A stretch of DNA of 64,000 nt from Natrialba chahannaoensis JCM 10990 (GTDB lineage: Archaea; Halobacteriota; Halobacteria; Halobacteriales; Natrialbaceae). Shown here in pieces: positions 36,157-45,463 of this stretch. The translations under genes were made by a program, and so were the position numbers. Positions within the stretch are counted from its first letter, which is position 1. Each line of letters opens with the position of its first letter. The DNA lies in assembly GCF_000337135.1 (NCBI RefSeq), contig NZ_AOIN01000008.1, positions 223,989-287,988 of the forward strand. The letters are read 5' to 3'. Under the pieces are notes generated by a model that ran no database searches, was not told the DNA's origin, and saw nothing but the letters and a program-made list of their open reading frames with translations.

Positions 36157-37620
36157 GTGACCGACTTCCAGGGGCCGCTCACCAGCATCGGCATCGACGT
36201 GGGAACGACGACATCTCACGCCATCGTTAGCCGACTGCAGATCGAGACCCCGCCAGGCGACGCCGCCAGCCCGGCGATCGTCGATCGCGAAATCGTCCAC
36301 CGTGGGGAGGTTCGGGAGACGCCGCTCGTCGACTCCCAGACGATCGATGTCGATCGAGTCGCAGCGTTCGTCGACCGCGAACTCACGGCGGCGGGCGTGT
36401 CACCCGCCGAGATCGACACCGGCGCGGTCATCGTCACCGGTGAGACAGCCCGTCGCGAGAACGCCGAACCGCTCGTCCACCGTCTGGCCGCTGACACCGG
36501 ACAGTTCGTCGCGGCGACAGCCGGGGCAGCGCTGGAGGCCGTGCTCGCGGGACGAGGCTCCGGCGCAGCGGCCCGCGCCGCCGAAACCGGCGGGACTGTC
36601 GCCAACGTTGATGTCGGCGGTGGCACGACGAACATCGCGATTTTCGACGGCAGCCAGACGTGCGATGACGGCATGGGGTTCGATGACGTTACCGTCGCCG
36701 AGACCCGCTGTCTTGACGTCGGTGGGCGACTCGTTACGGTCGACGACGACGGCCACGTCGAGTCGGTCTCGCCGCCGGCCCGAACAATCGCCGACGCACT
36801 CGATCTCCCGGTCGCTGTGGGGAGTGCCCTCGATGCGGACGTCCGCGATAGACTCATGAGCGCGATGGTCGACGCCATCGTCGACTCGTGTTCCGGACCG
36901 CCGTTCGACGCCCTCACCCGATCGCTCTCGATCGGCACGCTCCCGGACGACCAGCCGGCTCTTTCCGGCGTCGTCTTCAGCGGTGGCGTCGGTCGACTCG
37001 TCAGGACACCACCGAAAGATCCCTTCGAATACGGCGATCTCGGCGGCGGTCTGGCGGCCGCGATCGCAGACCACGAGACCGTTCGATCGTGGTCGGTGTT
37101 CGAACCCGCGGAGGACATCCGGGCGACCGTCGTCGGCGCGGGTACCGAGACGACGACGCTCAGCGGTCGGACCATCTCGCTCGATGAGTCGGTGTTGCCG
37201 CTGCGAAACGTTCCCGTCGCGGCGGTGTCCGGTCCCGTTTCCGATACAGAAGAGACGTTCAAACAGCGATTCGACGCTGCCACCGCGGCGATATTGTCCC
37301 ATCACGATCCCGGCGAGGTCGACGCGATCGCGCTGTCGATCGATGACGTTGGTGACCTCACGTACGATCGAATCCGGGTGATCGCCGACGCACTCGAGAG
37401 TGCACTCGCGCCGATCCCGCCGACGCTCCCGGTCGTCGTCGTTACGCGCCAGAACTGTGCGAAGGTTCTCGGGCAGACACTCCGGCGGACGACCGATCGA
37501 TCCCTGCTGGTCCTCGACGAGCTCGCCGTCGACGGCGGTGACTACCTCGACGTCGGCGAACCGACGGCAGGCGGCGAGAGCGTTCCTGCCGTGGTCAAGA
37601 CGCTCGCGTTCGGCGAGTGA
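36157..37620 (+). CDS. eutA: Ethanolamine ammonia-lyase reactivating factor EutA
   Basis: A 487-residue ASKHA-fold chaperone that replaces inactive cobalamin in EutBC using ATP. The start is GTG at 36157 (VTDFQGPLTSIGIDVGTTTSHAIVSRLQI), seven bases after eutC; no in-frame ATG lies nearby. Visible motifs are the phosphate loop DVGTTTSH, the second loop VDVGGGTTNIAIFDG and the adenine-binding segment GVVFSGGVGRL. It is the last gene of the eut unit and converges on the membrane-protein gene at 37705. EutJ, EutE and shell genes are absent. Confidence 0.9.
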   Translation: MTDFQGPLTSIGIDVGTTTSHAIVSRLQIETPPGDAASPAIVDREIVHRGEVRETPLVDSQTIDVDRVAAFVDRELTAAGVSPAEIDTGAVIVTGETARRENAEPLVHRLAADTGQFVAATAGAALEAVLAGRGSGAAARAAETGGTVANVDVGGGTTNIAIFDGSQTCDDGMGFDDVTVAETRCLDVGGRLVTVDDDGHVESVSPPARTIADALDLPVAVGSALDADVRDRLMSAMVDAIVDSCSGPPFDALTRSLSIGTLPDDQPALSGVVFSGGVGRLVRTPPKDPFEYGDLGGGLAAAIADHETVRSWSVFEPAEDIRATVVGAGTETTTLSGRTISLDESVLPLRNVPVAAVSGPVSDTEETFKQRFDAATAAILSHHDPGEVDAIALSIDDVGDLTYDRIRVIADALESALAPIPPTLPVVVVTRQNCAKVLGQTLRRTTDRSLLVLDELAVDGGDYLDVGEPTAGGESVPAVVKTLAFGE

Positions 37621-37704
37621 TCGTCGAGGTGTACACTCGCCTCCTATCCGATCCAGCCAGGTCGGAACCATCGGAACCGGTGACGTCACACAGTTGGCCG
37701 GCAC

Positions 37705-38037
37705 TCACGTTTCCTGCCGGTTTTCCTCGTCATCCGACCGATCCGACGGCGAGTCCTGATCGTCCTCCCGCGACCGAAGCGGTGCGTCGTCGGCTCGAGA
37801 CGGATGAATGTTGAAGTTGTGTCCTCGATACGGATCCGTCTCTGGATCGTAGTCGAGTTCGCTGCGCTCGAAGAGGTAGATGAAGAAGCCAAAGAGCGGG
37901 ATAAAGAAGGTGATCGCTGCCCACTTGGTTGGCGGCTCGAGTCCAACCTTTCCGGCGTCGTAGTACGTAAACGCCGTCAACCCGACGTGCCAGGCGAGTG
38001 GAATCCCGACGACGATAGCCACGAGCAGCAGGTCCAT
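37705..38037 (-). CDS. PLDc_N-like small membrane protein
   Basis: A 110-residue protein beginning MDLLLVAIVVGIPLAWHVGLTAFTYYDAGKVGLEPP. It has two hydrophobic helices (residues about 3-23 and 40-57), the second within WAAITFFIPLFGFFIYLFERSEL, followed by a charged cytoplasmic tail. This layout matches the phospholipase D nuclease N-terminal (PLDc_N) domain seen in many small prokaryotic membrane proteins. A longer ORF adds 22 residues without homology. Function is unknown. It converges with eutA, 84 bases apart. Confidence 0.7.
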   Translation of the reverse strand: MDLLLVAIVVGIPLAWHVGLTAFTYYDAGKVGLEPPTKWAAITFFIPLFGFFIYLFERSELDYDPETDPYRGHNFNIHPSRADDAPLRSREDDQDSPSDRSDDEENRQET

Positions 38038-38217
38038 TGGTTGTGCTACGTGCCCACGCGTTGTAAGTTGACTGCCGTACACAGGAACCGTGGCAGGACG
38101 CAAGCAACGGCAACATCAAAATCAGAACCAACCCGACTCGGATTATCGATCAGATGGAGCGCGACTCGAGTACCGCCACGACACGGACAAACACTGCACC
38201 GTGAAATCGCGGTCCAG

Positions 38218-39354
38218 TTACTTCACGTCGAACTCGATCGCTGCACCTTGACCGAAGCCGACACAGAGCGTCGCCAGGCCGAGACCGCCGCCGCGCTTCT
38301 GGAGTTCGTGGATCAGCGTCACGGGAAGGCGCGCGCCGGAGGCACCAAGTGGATGACCAATGGCGATTGCGCCGCCGTTGACGTTGAAGCTGTCGGGGTC
38401 GATGCCGAGTTCGTCGCGCGAATAGAGCGACTGGCTGGCAAAGGCCTCGTTGAGTTCGACGAGGTCGTACTCGTCGATGTCGCGGCCGTTACGCTCGAGC
38501 AGGCCTCGAGTTGCGGGGACCGGACCGATACCCATCACGGTTGGGTCGACGCCGGCGACGTTGTTCATGCCGACTTCGGCCATGATCTCGAGGTCGTTCT
38601 CCTCGGCGAATTCCTTGCTCGTGATGAGCAGCGCGGACGCGCCGTCGGAGATCTGTGAGGCGTTGCCGGGCGTGACGGTGCCGTCGGACTTGAAGACGGT
38701 CGGCAGTTCGCCGAGCTTCTCGGCGGTCGTGCCGGGGCGAAGGCCCTCGTCCTCTTCGACGGTGCCGTCCTCGGTTTCGATCAGGACGATTTCGTCGTCG
38801 AAGCGGCCCTCCTCGGTTGCTTCGACGGCGCGCTGCTGGCTCTGTGCGGCGTACTCGTCCTGCTCTTCGCGGCTGACGCCGTACTCCTCGGAGACCTTCT
38901 CGGCGGTCATCCCCATCTGGAGCTCGCCCATGTTGTACAGTTCGGCCATCCGTGGGTGGACGTTGTGCGTGTTCTCGCCCATCGGAACGCGGCTCATGCT
39001 CTCGACACCGCCCGCGATGATCGCGTCGCGGTTGCCGGCGGCGATGGCGTCCGAGGCGGAGATGACTGCCTGCATCGAGGAGGCACACCAGCGGTTGATC
39101 GTCGTTGCGGGAGTGTGCTCGCCGAGTTCAGAGAGCAGTGCGATGACGCGGGCGACGTTGTTCCCCTGTTCGTCGCGCTGCTGGGCACAGCCCCACATCA
39201 GGTCGTCGACGTCCTCGCCGGAGAGACCCGTCTCGGCCAGGATTTCGTCGATGAGCGGGACCGAGAGATCCTCGTTTCGGAGATCGGCGTACACACCGTC
39301 CTCCTTGCCCTGTGGTGTCCGCACGGCCTTCACTACGACTGGCGTCTGTGACAT
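38218..39354 (-). CDS. Acetyl-CoA C-acetyltransferase (thiolase)
   Basis: A 378-residue thiolase catalysing reversible condensation of two acyl-CoA molecules, or thiolytic cleavage in beta-oxidation. Residue C90 in INRWCASSMQ is the acyl-enzyme cysteine, H in the GHPLGASGAR motif and the second cysteine in ATLCVGFGQG complete the active site. The start MSQTPVVVKAVRTPQG is standard; the frame is open further upstream into the divergent gene. It may work with the acyl-CoA cluster at 22-31 kb. A TTTAAG TATA-like element lies about 28 bases upstream. Confidence 0.92.
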   Translation of the reverse strand: MSQTPVVVKAVRTPQGKEDGVYADLRNEDLSVPLIDEILAETGLSGEDVDDLMWGCAQQRDEQGNNVARVIALLSELGEHTPATTINRWCASSMQAVISASDAIAAGNRDAIIAGGVESMSRVPMGENTHNVHPRMAELYNMGELQMGMTAEKVSEEYGVSREEQDEYAAQSQQRAVEATEEGRFDDEIVLIETEDGTVEEDEGLRPGTTAEKLGELPTVFKSDGTVTPGNASQISDGASALLITSKEFAEENDLEIMAEVGMNNVAGVDPTVMGIGPVPATRGLLERNGRDIDEYDLVELNEAFASQSLYSRDELGIDPDSFNVNGGAIAIGHPLGASGARLPVTLIHELQKRGGGLGLATLCVGFGQGAAIEFDVK

Positions 39355-39514
39355 ACAGTATCGAAGACGCTTAACAAACTTAAATCCGGGAGAACTCGCG
39401 AGAATGCAGGCGGAGTTTATCGTGACACTCAGCCGCTGTCCCGAGATGGACACTTGTCGGTCACTGCCGGCGTCGAGAACAATCCTTATCTCGCGCGTCT
39501 CGGAATAGGCGGCC

Positions 39515-40264
39515 ATGGACGAGGACGGACCGAACGAGCGACGCGAACGCGAGCAGTCGCCAGCAGACGGCGACGCCGCTACGGCCGCACCAGCGAACGA
39601 TTCGGCGGCGTCGGCGAGTAGCTCCGAACGAGAGACACGGGAGGGTCAGCAGGCCGTCGTTGAGTCAGACGGTGAGTCTGAGACGAGAACAGATACGAAT
39701 ACAGACGCAAATCCCAACACTGACTCCGACTCGATGCCCGGCGTCCCGGACACCGAGCCCGAAGACTCCGACGTCCCCGAAGACGTCCAGAAGTACGCCC
39801 GCTTCACAAAGATGGACGGCGCGCAGTACGACCGTGTCAACGAGTTCCTGCGCGACCGAACCTATATCACCGCCCGCGAGTGGGCCATCGCGCGGCTCTG
39901 TTCTGACTTCCGGACCGAAACTGGCGTCGAGATGACCAAAATCGGCGAGAACCTGCCCGAACTCGTGCCGTTCATGACCGACACCTACACACCCCAGGCA
40001 GTCAACCAGGCCCGCTCCTCGTTCGAAGACAAGGTCCAAACCGCCGGCGCGACCTTCCTCTACGGCGCGATGTGTGACTTCTTCACCGCCGAGGAACTCG
40101 ACGACGTGATGTACGAATCCACCGAAGTCGCGAAGTTCTTGTTGGAGGTCGAGGGCGTCGACCTCTCCGTCGAGGACGAACTCGAGGCCGAGGAGCGAAT
40201 CTCCAGCGTCATGCGCGAGGTCCGCGAGGCGAGCGAGGAATTGCGTGAGCAGGAAGACGAGTAG
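39515..40264 (+). CDS. DUF5806 family haloarchaeal protein
   Basis: A 249-residue protein. The first 85 residues are a low-complexity acidic Ser/Asp/Thr/Asn region, partly encoded by a hexanucleotide repeat. The conserved C-terminal domain starts VPEDVQKYARFTKMDGAQYDRVNEFLRDRTYITAREWAIARLCSDF and is rich in predicted helices, matching the haloarchaeal DUF5806 group as I recall it. The role is unknown. The real start could be downstream, since residues 1-75 are not conserved. It is transcribed divergently from the thiolase. Confidence 0.65.
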   Translation: MDEDGPNERREREQSPADGDAATAAPANDSAASASSSERETREGQQAVVESDGESETRTDTNTDANPNTDSDSMPGVPDTEPEDSDVPEDVQKYARFTKMDGAQYDRVNEFLRDRTYITAREWAIARLCSDFRTETGVEMTKIGENLPELVPFMTDTYTPQAVNQARSSFEDKVQTAGATFLYGAMCDFFTAEELDDVMYESTEVAKFLLEVEGVDLSVEDELEAEERISSVMREVREASEELREQEDE

Positions 40265-40427
40265 CCACGCACGGCGCGAATGTGGCCAGTAGGGAGCGTC
40301 GATCAGACAGTTGTACCAAATACAATCGTTCTTTCCGATGGTAATCGGCGGAAAACACCGTTTCTGAATCGGGACTATCTGGTAGCTGACTCGATACTAA
40401 CCGTCCCGTTGTGCGAGCGAGTCGTGC

Positions 40428-41486
40428 ATGACATCCCACGAAACCGACGATGCAATCGACGACGGGACGACCGATAGCGACGACGGTCGTGATCGACACG
40501 CGACCTCACGAACTGCTACCAATGTGGACTCGAGTACCCCGTCAGCGGACAACCTGAAGCAAAACCAGAACCCAAGCCTGAGCCTGAGCCGCCGGCAGAC
40601 GATCCGCGCGAGTGGCGTTCTGGGAGCGCTCGGACTGGGGGGAGTTGTGGGTGGACTCGAGTTCGGGACTGGCGTTGGTGCAGCACAGACACCGGACACG
40701 ACGCAGTGCGGTCGGCCGGACGACGTGGTTCACCTGCAGTACGACGACTACGACAGGTGGGACGACATCTATCGGCTGTCGAACGGTGACCCGGCGTCGC
40801 TTGCCCTCGTTGCCGATCCGACGGCCTCCGGCGAGCGAGCACTGCAACTGCGCGTGCAGGAAGGAGACCACTGGGGTGCGAGCACACACTACGATTTCGA
40901 GGACGGTCTGTTCGAGCTCACCGGCCGTGTCCAGTTCGGGCTCGATACGGGCTGGGAGATGACTGGCCGGTATCCGGCGAACTGCCGGCTCTGGAACTGT
41001 GCGATGGCGCTCGGTGAGGGGAGCGCTGGCGGTGGGATGCCCGATGGGACGAACGGCTGGAGTAATCGACTGTACATCACCAATCAGGGATCGGACCCCG
41101 ACGGGCCGTTCTATCTCCTCTCGCACACGTACCATCTGGATCAGAACCAGGACCACGATTTCGTCATGGACGGCGAGCCGTACGCGCTCGGCCAGCCCGA
41201 GATCGTCCCCGGAAACTGGTACGAGTTCGAGTACTACGTCTGTGTGAACACCGTGACCGATGGTGAAGCGAACCCGGACGGAATCGTCCGCTACTGGCTC
41301 GACGACGACCTCGTCTATGAGCGCGAAGATCTCCGGTTCACCACGGACCACGCGGACAACATCATCGACTCGAACGGTCCCGCGGGCCACTACGGTGGCC
41401 AGTACACCGCACCGCAGAATCTCTACGCGTACTACGACGACCACTCGATGGCATTGAACGGGACGTTCGAGTTTGGGTCCTGCTGA
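40428..41486 (+). CDS. Tat-exported beta-sandwich protein, possible polysaccharide lyase
   Basis: A 352-residue secreted protein. The twin-arginine motif SRRQTIRAS (near residue 54) precedes a hydrophobic stretch and signal-peptide cleavage around GAAQTP. The upstream 50 residues are low complexity. The mature part has alternating aromatic and Gly-rich strands (DLDTGWEMTG-like RVQFGLDTGWEM, NGWSNRLYITNQG, YHLDQNQDHDFVMDG, NGTFEFGSC) that resemble a jelly-roll lyase of the PL14/PL20 type. The catalytic residues were not confirmed, so the enzymatic role is tentative. Confidence 0.55.
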   Translation: MTSHETDDAIDDGTTDSDDGRDRHATSRTATNVDSSTPSADNLKQNQNPSLSLSRRQTIRASGVLGALGLGGVVGGLEFGTGVGAAQTPDTTQCGRPDDVVHLQYDDYDRWDDIYRLSNGDPASLALVADPTASGERALQLRVQEGDHWGASTHYDFEDGLFELTGRVQFGLDTGWEMTGRYPANCRLWNCAMALGEGSAGGGMPDGTNGWSNRLYITNQGSDPDGPFYLLSHTYHLDQNQDHDFVMDGEPYALGQPEIVPGNWYEFEYYVCVNTVTDGEANPDGIVRYWLDDDLVYEREDLRFTTDHADNIIDSNGPAGHYGGQYTAPQNLYAYYDDHSMALNGTFEFGSC

Positions 41487-41510
41487 TCCAGTCTGGGTCA
41501 GTTCCAGTCG

Positions 41511-42044
41511 TCACTCACTCGGTGAGAACTCCCACGACTGCACGTCTGATTTCGAGAGGAACAGTGACGGATCGTCGTGAGAAAACGTCACCCACGGGTC
41601 CGTCTCGTCCGAATTGATCGCCCGAACGTGGATCAACAACTCCTCCTCGAGAAGCGCCGTCTCGAAAACGGGTTTCGCTTCGGGGAGGGAGTAGGTCACC
41701 GGAACGAAGACGGCGATCGAGTTGTCCACGTCTCGTTCGACAGCGAGTGCGAAACGATGGGTGTCGTCGTGAGTGGTGTCATCCTCGTCGACCGGCAGAT
41801 AGTACACTTCCGCGTCGCCAAACGTCGTCTCCGAATCCGCGACGTGTGCTTCGACCTGCTCGAACGTCTCTCGGCCGACGCCAACGTCGAGACCGAAACG
41901 CTCCTCGTCCTCGCCCGGCGAAACGGACGCCGGCTCGAGGACGATCGATTCCCAGCCGTCGTCCTCGTACTCCGCGGCGATGGCGTTCGCGTCGGCGAGC
42001 AGTTCCGTCCATCGGTCGTCGGTCGTCGGTCCATCGTCGCTCAT
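41511..42044 (-). CDS. Conserved haloarchaeal protein, unknown function
   Basis: A 177-residue acidic cytoplasmic protein starting MSDDGPTTDDRWTELLADANAIAAEYEDDGWE. It alternates helices with strands, including HRFALAVERDVDNSIAVFVPVTYS and DPWVTFSHDDPSLFL. I recognise it only as a type of conserved haloarchaeal protein and cannot give a fold. It shares its strand with the ligase-like gene downstream (42149-42961), separated by about 100 bases. Confidence 0.65.
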   Translation of the reverse strand: MSDDGPTTDDRWTELLADANAIAAEYEDDGWESIVLEPASVSPGEDEERFGLDVGVGRETFEQVEAHVADSETTFGDAEVYYLPVDEDDTTHDDTHRFALAVERDVDNSIAVFVPVTYSLPEAKPVFETALLEEELLIHVRAINSDETDPWVTFSHDDPSLFLSKSDVQSWEFSPSE

Positions 42045-42148
42045 CGCGAACCCTCCACGGCACGACCACCGTGCCGTCGGTCTGTCGCTATATCGGTCTG
42101 CATACTCGTGACCGACGGACCGGAGCCCGAAAACAGTACCTCTCGCTC

Positions 42149-42961
42149 TCAGAACGGTGTGTCATCTGGCGCATCGATTTCAGGTTGCTGTGCCGCTGGA
42201 CCGCCGTTCGACTGGCTGCTATCAGTCGGACCCCAGTCGACCTCGACCGGCACAGACTCGACGGTGACGGTCTCCGAGTCGACATCGCCGATAAGTGCCT
42301 CCTCGAACCGCGCGCGGACCACAGCCGGATGTGGCTCGCCACCAGCCGCCGCAATGGACCCAACTGAGTCGGGATCGAACGCAAGCCCGAGCGCGCCGTA
42401 GACCGACTCGAGTACCGGTCCGATCTCCTCTCGGTTGCCGACGAGGACGATTCCTGCCGTGAGGGCTGCATCCTGGCGAACACGCTGGGCAAGGCCGACG
42501 AGTTTGCCAAGCGTCGGATTCCCGCCATCGGCGGTAAGCCTGGCAGACACCGAGTGCGAGCCAGGGCAAAATGCGTCGGCCGGCTCGCCGCGCTCGCCAT
42601 CAACGCCCAGTTCGGAGAGTGCCCGCTCCGTTGCTTCCGTAACACGTTCGTAGCGTGCGTCGGTCCCGCGCCGGAAGTCCGCGACCGGGTCTGCGCGCGC
42701 AAGGGCGAGCGTCGTCTCGCCGTCGTAGGCGACCGCACGGCCGCCAACCGATCGCTCGATCGGCGCGAACCCGTGCTCACGTGCAGCCTCGTAGGCCACG
42801 TCGTATCCCTCTTGCCTGCGATCACGCCGGCCAAAAGCAACCTGTCGATGGGGCCGCCAGACACGAACCGCGGGTTCGCCAGCGGCGGCGAACTCGAGTA
42901 GCGACTCGCTTGCCCGCCGGTCAGCATCGATCGTGTCGGCGCGGCCGCGAAGCACTCGCAT
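42149..42961 (-). CDS. Biotin/lipoate protein ligase family protein
   Basis: A 270-residue protein of the LplA/BPL group, which activates lipoate or octanoate with ATP and attaches it to carrier lysines. The start MRVLRGRADTIDADRRASESLLEFAAAGEPAVRVWRPHRQVAFGRRD fits the family, with the conserved RxVGGRAVAYDGETTLALARADP region and NPTLGKLVGLAQRVRQDAAL carrying the ligand lysine. The C-terminal 35 residues are a low-complexity tail. The upstream ATG adds eight residues. The physiological carrier protein is not identified. Confidence 0.75.
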   Translation of the reverse strand: MRVLRGRADTIDADRRASESLLEFAAAGEPAVRVWRPHRQVAFGRRDRRQEGYDVAYEAAREHGFAPIERSVGGRAVAYDGETTLALARADPVADFRRGTDARYERVTEATERALSELGVDGERGEPADAFCPGSHSVSARLTADGGNPTLGKLVGLAQRVRQDAALTAGIVLVGNREEIGPVLESVYGALGLAFDPDSVGSIAAAGGEPHPAVVRARFEEALIGDVDSETVTVESVPVEVDWGPTDSSQSNGGPAAQQPEIDAPDDTPF

Positions 42962-43019
42962 ACCACGGGGTTCGTGTCGACGCACCTAAACGCTCTCGCT
43001 GCGAGTCGTCGGTACGGTT

Positions 43020-43925
43020 GTGATCGATGTGACGGGGACAGATACGGTAACGCTCTCGAAGACAGTACTGAGTCAGTACGCCCGCTTCTCGCTGTACAAC
43101 TCGCCGTACCCAGCCCACGACGCTGGGTGTGCGATCGACCTCTATCCCGGGACGCTGCGCGACGGCCGGACGACCGCCGCGCCGAGCCCCGTCGCTGGCA
43201 CCGTCCGCGAGACGCGCACGGTCCGCGCACCGCCAAAACCGTACGCGCCAGAACACGATCACCTCATCCTGATCGACTGCGACGGCCCCGGTGACTGTGC
43301 AGGGCTGACGGCCAGAATCCTCCACGTCGACCCCGCCGTCGAGGCCGGCGACCGCGTCGAACCGGGAGAGTCACTGGGCAACCTCGTCCGCGCCGGCTTC
43401 TTCGCCCCGTGGGTCGACAACCACCTCCACGTCGGCTTTCGAACGCCGGCACAGAACCCGTATCGTGCGTCGGGGTCGGTTTCGATCGAACTCGCAGAGG
43501 CCGTCCGTCCCCGCCCACTCGCGTGGGACGGCACGGGAACCGTCGTCGCGACCGGCGAAACGTACGCCGTCCTCGACGCGCCCACGCACCCGAATCCGGG
43601 CGAGGAATTCGTCGGTGTCGGAGTCGACGACAACGACACGAGCGGCGTCCTCGACGGCGGGCTCCCGCATTACGACGGCGGCGGTGTGTACTCGAGTACC
43701 CGGCTCCCGTCGCAGGTCTCGTTGAACGGGGACGAACTCGGCTCGGTCGCGGACGACGGCCGGTCGATCACGTGGGACGATGTGGTCGTCACGGCGAACG
43801 GCGACCCGATTACGGGGCTCTCGCTGTTCTGTGCACGAGATGCGGATTTCGGTGCGAAACTGATCTGCCCGAAGCGGCCGTTTGAGGATGGCGAGCAGGT
43901 ACAGGTCCGCGTTCGAGGGCAATAG
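43020..43925 (+). CDS. M23/LytM-like fold protein
   Basis: A 301-residue protein using a GTG start at 43020 (a second GTG is at 43029). The pattern AHDAGCAIDLYPG, then PSPVAGTVRET and the NHLHVGFR motif resembles the LytM/M23 metallopeptidase core, where two histidines and an aspartate bind zinc. Haloarchaea lack peptidoglycan, so the substrate would be different, or the protein may be non-catalytic. The C-terminal third (about residues 195-300) is a beta-rich region of unknown type. No signal peptide is obvious. The annotation is tentative. Confidence 0.5.
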   Translation: MIDVTGTDTVTLSKTVLSQYARFSLYNSPYPAHDAGCAIDLYPGTLRDGRTTAAPSPVAGTVRETRTVRAPPKPYAPEHDHLILIDCDGPGDCAGLTARILHVDPAVEAGDRVEPGESLGNLVRAGFFAPWVDNHLHVGFRTPAQNPYRASGSVSIELAEAVRPRPLAWDGTGTVVATGETYAVLDAPTHPNPGEEFVGVGVDDNDTSGVLDGGLPHYDGGGVYSSTRLPSQVSLNGDELGSVADDGRSITWDDVVVTANGDPITGLSLFCARDADFGAKLICPKRPFEDGEQVQVRVRGQ

Positions 43926-43957
43926 CGGGATACCGGTGACGGAGCCGACTCGTTGAG

Positions 43958-45463
43958 TCAGTCGTCGAACGTCTCGCCGTTGATAACCCGACCCAGAAAC
44001 AGCGGTGTCTCGGTCGGCTGGTCACGGATGTAGAAGAGGAACGGCCGATCGATCGTCAGGTCAACCTGTTCTGGCGGAGCCGCGGTCGGCATCATGACAG
44101 CCGTCGCCGCGGCGGCTTCGGTTCCCTCCTCGTCCACCTCGACGAAGCTCTGGTGGACGATATCGCCGATGAACAGGTCACTCGTCTCGCCGTCGACCAT
44201 CCCGCTGAAATCTGCGCTGGTGAACGCCCGCCGCATCCCCAGTTCCTGCATGATCGAGACGAGACTGACCTTCGACTCGATACCGAACTTCGGCATCGCG
44301 AGGTCGACCTGCGGATACGAGGCATCGTCGAGCATCGCCGCGAGCACGTCCACCGAGAACGACTCCTCGAAGGATTCGAACTCGCCTGCTGCGGGGAGGA
44401 TAATGACCATGCTCGTCTCCTCGTTGGCGTAGGGGAGTTCGACGAGCTGGTGGCCATCGTGCTCAGCGTAGCGCAATTCCTGCGTCTGATGCATCATCTC
44501 GACCTCGGTCTCGGCACCAGCGAGCCCGGTGAACGTCTCCGGCTCGTTCGCCGGGTCAAAGTCGTGCTTCCAGGCCGCAAGGAAGTAGACCGCGTTCGTC
44601 AGCACGAGCCGCGTCGAGGCGTCGACCGAGCCAGCAGGCAGGAGGTCCTCGATCCGATCGTTCGTCTGTGTTTCGACCCAGGCGTTGATCTCTTCTCGCG
44701 CCTCGTCGGGACTCCCGGTGAAGTCGACAAGGTGCTCGCCAGCCCCATAGTAGGCCTCGAGCAGATCGAAATACGCGTCGTCGAACGAATGGTCGTCGGC
44801 CGCCCAGACGGCGTTGGCACTCGAGAGCTGGAAGCCCAGCTCATCCTCGCTCTCATCCTCGTCTTCGTCCTCGGTAGCATCGTCATCATCTCCAACCGAA
44901 TCACCCCGCGGCTGGTCGACTTCCTCCCCGTCTTCGTTTCGCCGATCGAACTCGGTCTCGAGTGCACCGAAGGCTGCGTGGAGCGTCGCGTCATCGGATC
45001 CGGTTGCTGTCGACCAGTCGTCGGCACTTCCCGGCAGCTCGTATCGCAGTGCCTCACGCATCTCGGCAGCCGTCTCACCACGCGCACCGGCGTAGGTCAT
45101 CGCCAGCGCCACGGAGACGCTGTACGGGGAGAAAAAGAGGTTCTCATCGGGTTGGTCCGACCGGAGCTGGGTGAGAAGGTCGAGCGAGAACGCGACGTTA
45201 CTGCGGATCTGCTCTGCGAGCAGGTCCGTCTCGAGTTCGGGATCAGTGACGAACTCGAGTTCGGGGAAGTCGTCGTCAAGAGTGAGTTCGACTGGGCCCT
45301 CGTCTTCGTCGTCTTCGTCGTCTTCGTTGTCGGTTTCGTCCACGTCGTTCTCGGTCCACACTGGGTCGCCACCCGTCTCCGCACAGCCCGCAATCCCGGC
45401 GAGAAAGGCACCGGAAAGGGCGAGCATCGTTCGCCTGTCAGTCGTCCCGGAGATTGGTTGCAT
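43958..45463 (-). CDS. Serpin (serine protease inhibitor), lipoprotein
   Basis: A 501-residue serpin with an N-terminal Tat/lipobox signal (DRRTMLALSGAFLAGIAGC), so it is probably anchored outside the membrane. The serpin core begins near residue 88 (NVAFSLDLLTQL and FFSPYSVSVALAMTYAGARGETAAEM). It includes FLAAWKHDF and the reactive-loop hinge EEGTEAAAATAV, the composition of an inhibitory serpin; the scissile bond is likely around the Ala-Ala of PTAAPPE. Low-complexity acidic insertions follow the signal and sit at residues 180-215. Its target could be a secreted subtilase (halolysin). Confidence 0.88.
   Translation of the reverse strand: MQPISGTTDRRTMLALSGAFLAGIAGCAETGGDPVWTENDVDETDNEDDEDDEDEGPVELTLDDDFPELEFVTDPELETDLLAEQIRSNVAFSLDLLTQLRSDQPDENLFFSPYSVSVALAMTYAGARGETAAEMREALRYELPGSADDWSTATGSDDATLHAAFGALETEFDRRNEDGEEVDQPRGDSVGDDDDATEDEDEDESEDELGFQLSSANAVWAADDHSFDDAYFDLLEAYYGAGEHLVDFTGSPDEAREEINAWVETQTNDRIEDLLPAGSVDASTRLVLTNAVYFLAAWKHDFDPANEPETFTGLAGAETEVEMMHQTQELRYAEHDGHQLVELPYANEETSMVIILPAAGEFESFEESFSVDVLAAMLDDASYPQVDLAMPKFGIESKVSLVSIMQELGMRRAFTSADFSGMVDGETSDLFIGDIVHQSFVEVDEEGTEAAAATAVMMPTAAPPEQVDLTIDRPFLFYIRDQPTETPLFLGRVINGETFDD

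Noticed and set aside
36400-37704. Long antisense frame opposite eutA
   Set aside because: EutA has clear ASKHA nucleotide-binding motifs and fits the eut operon, whereas the antisense product resembles nothing.
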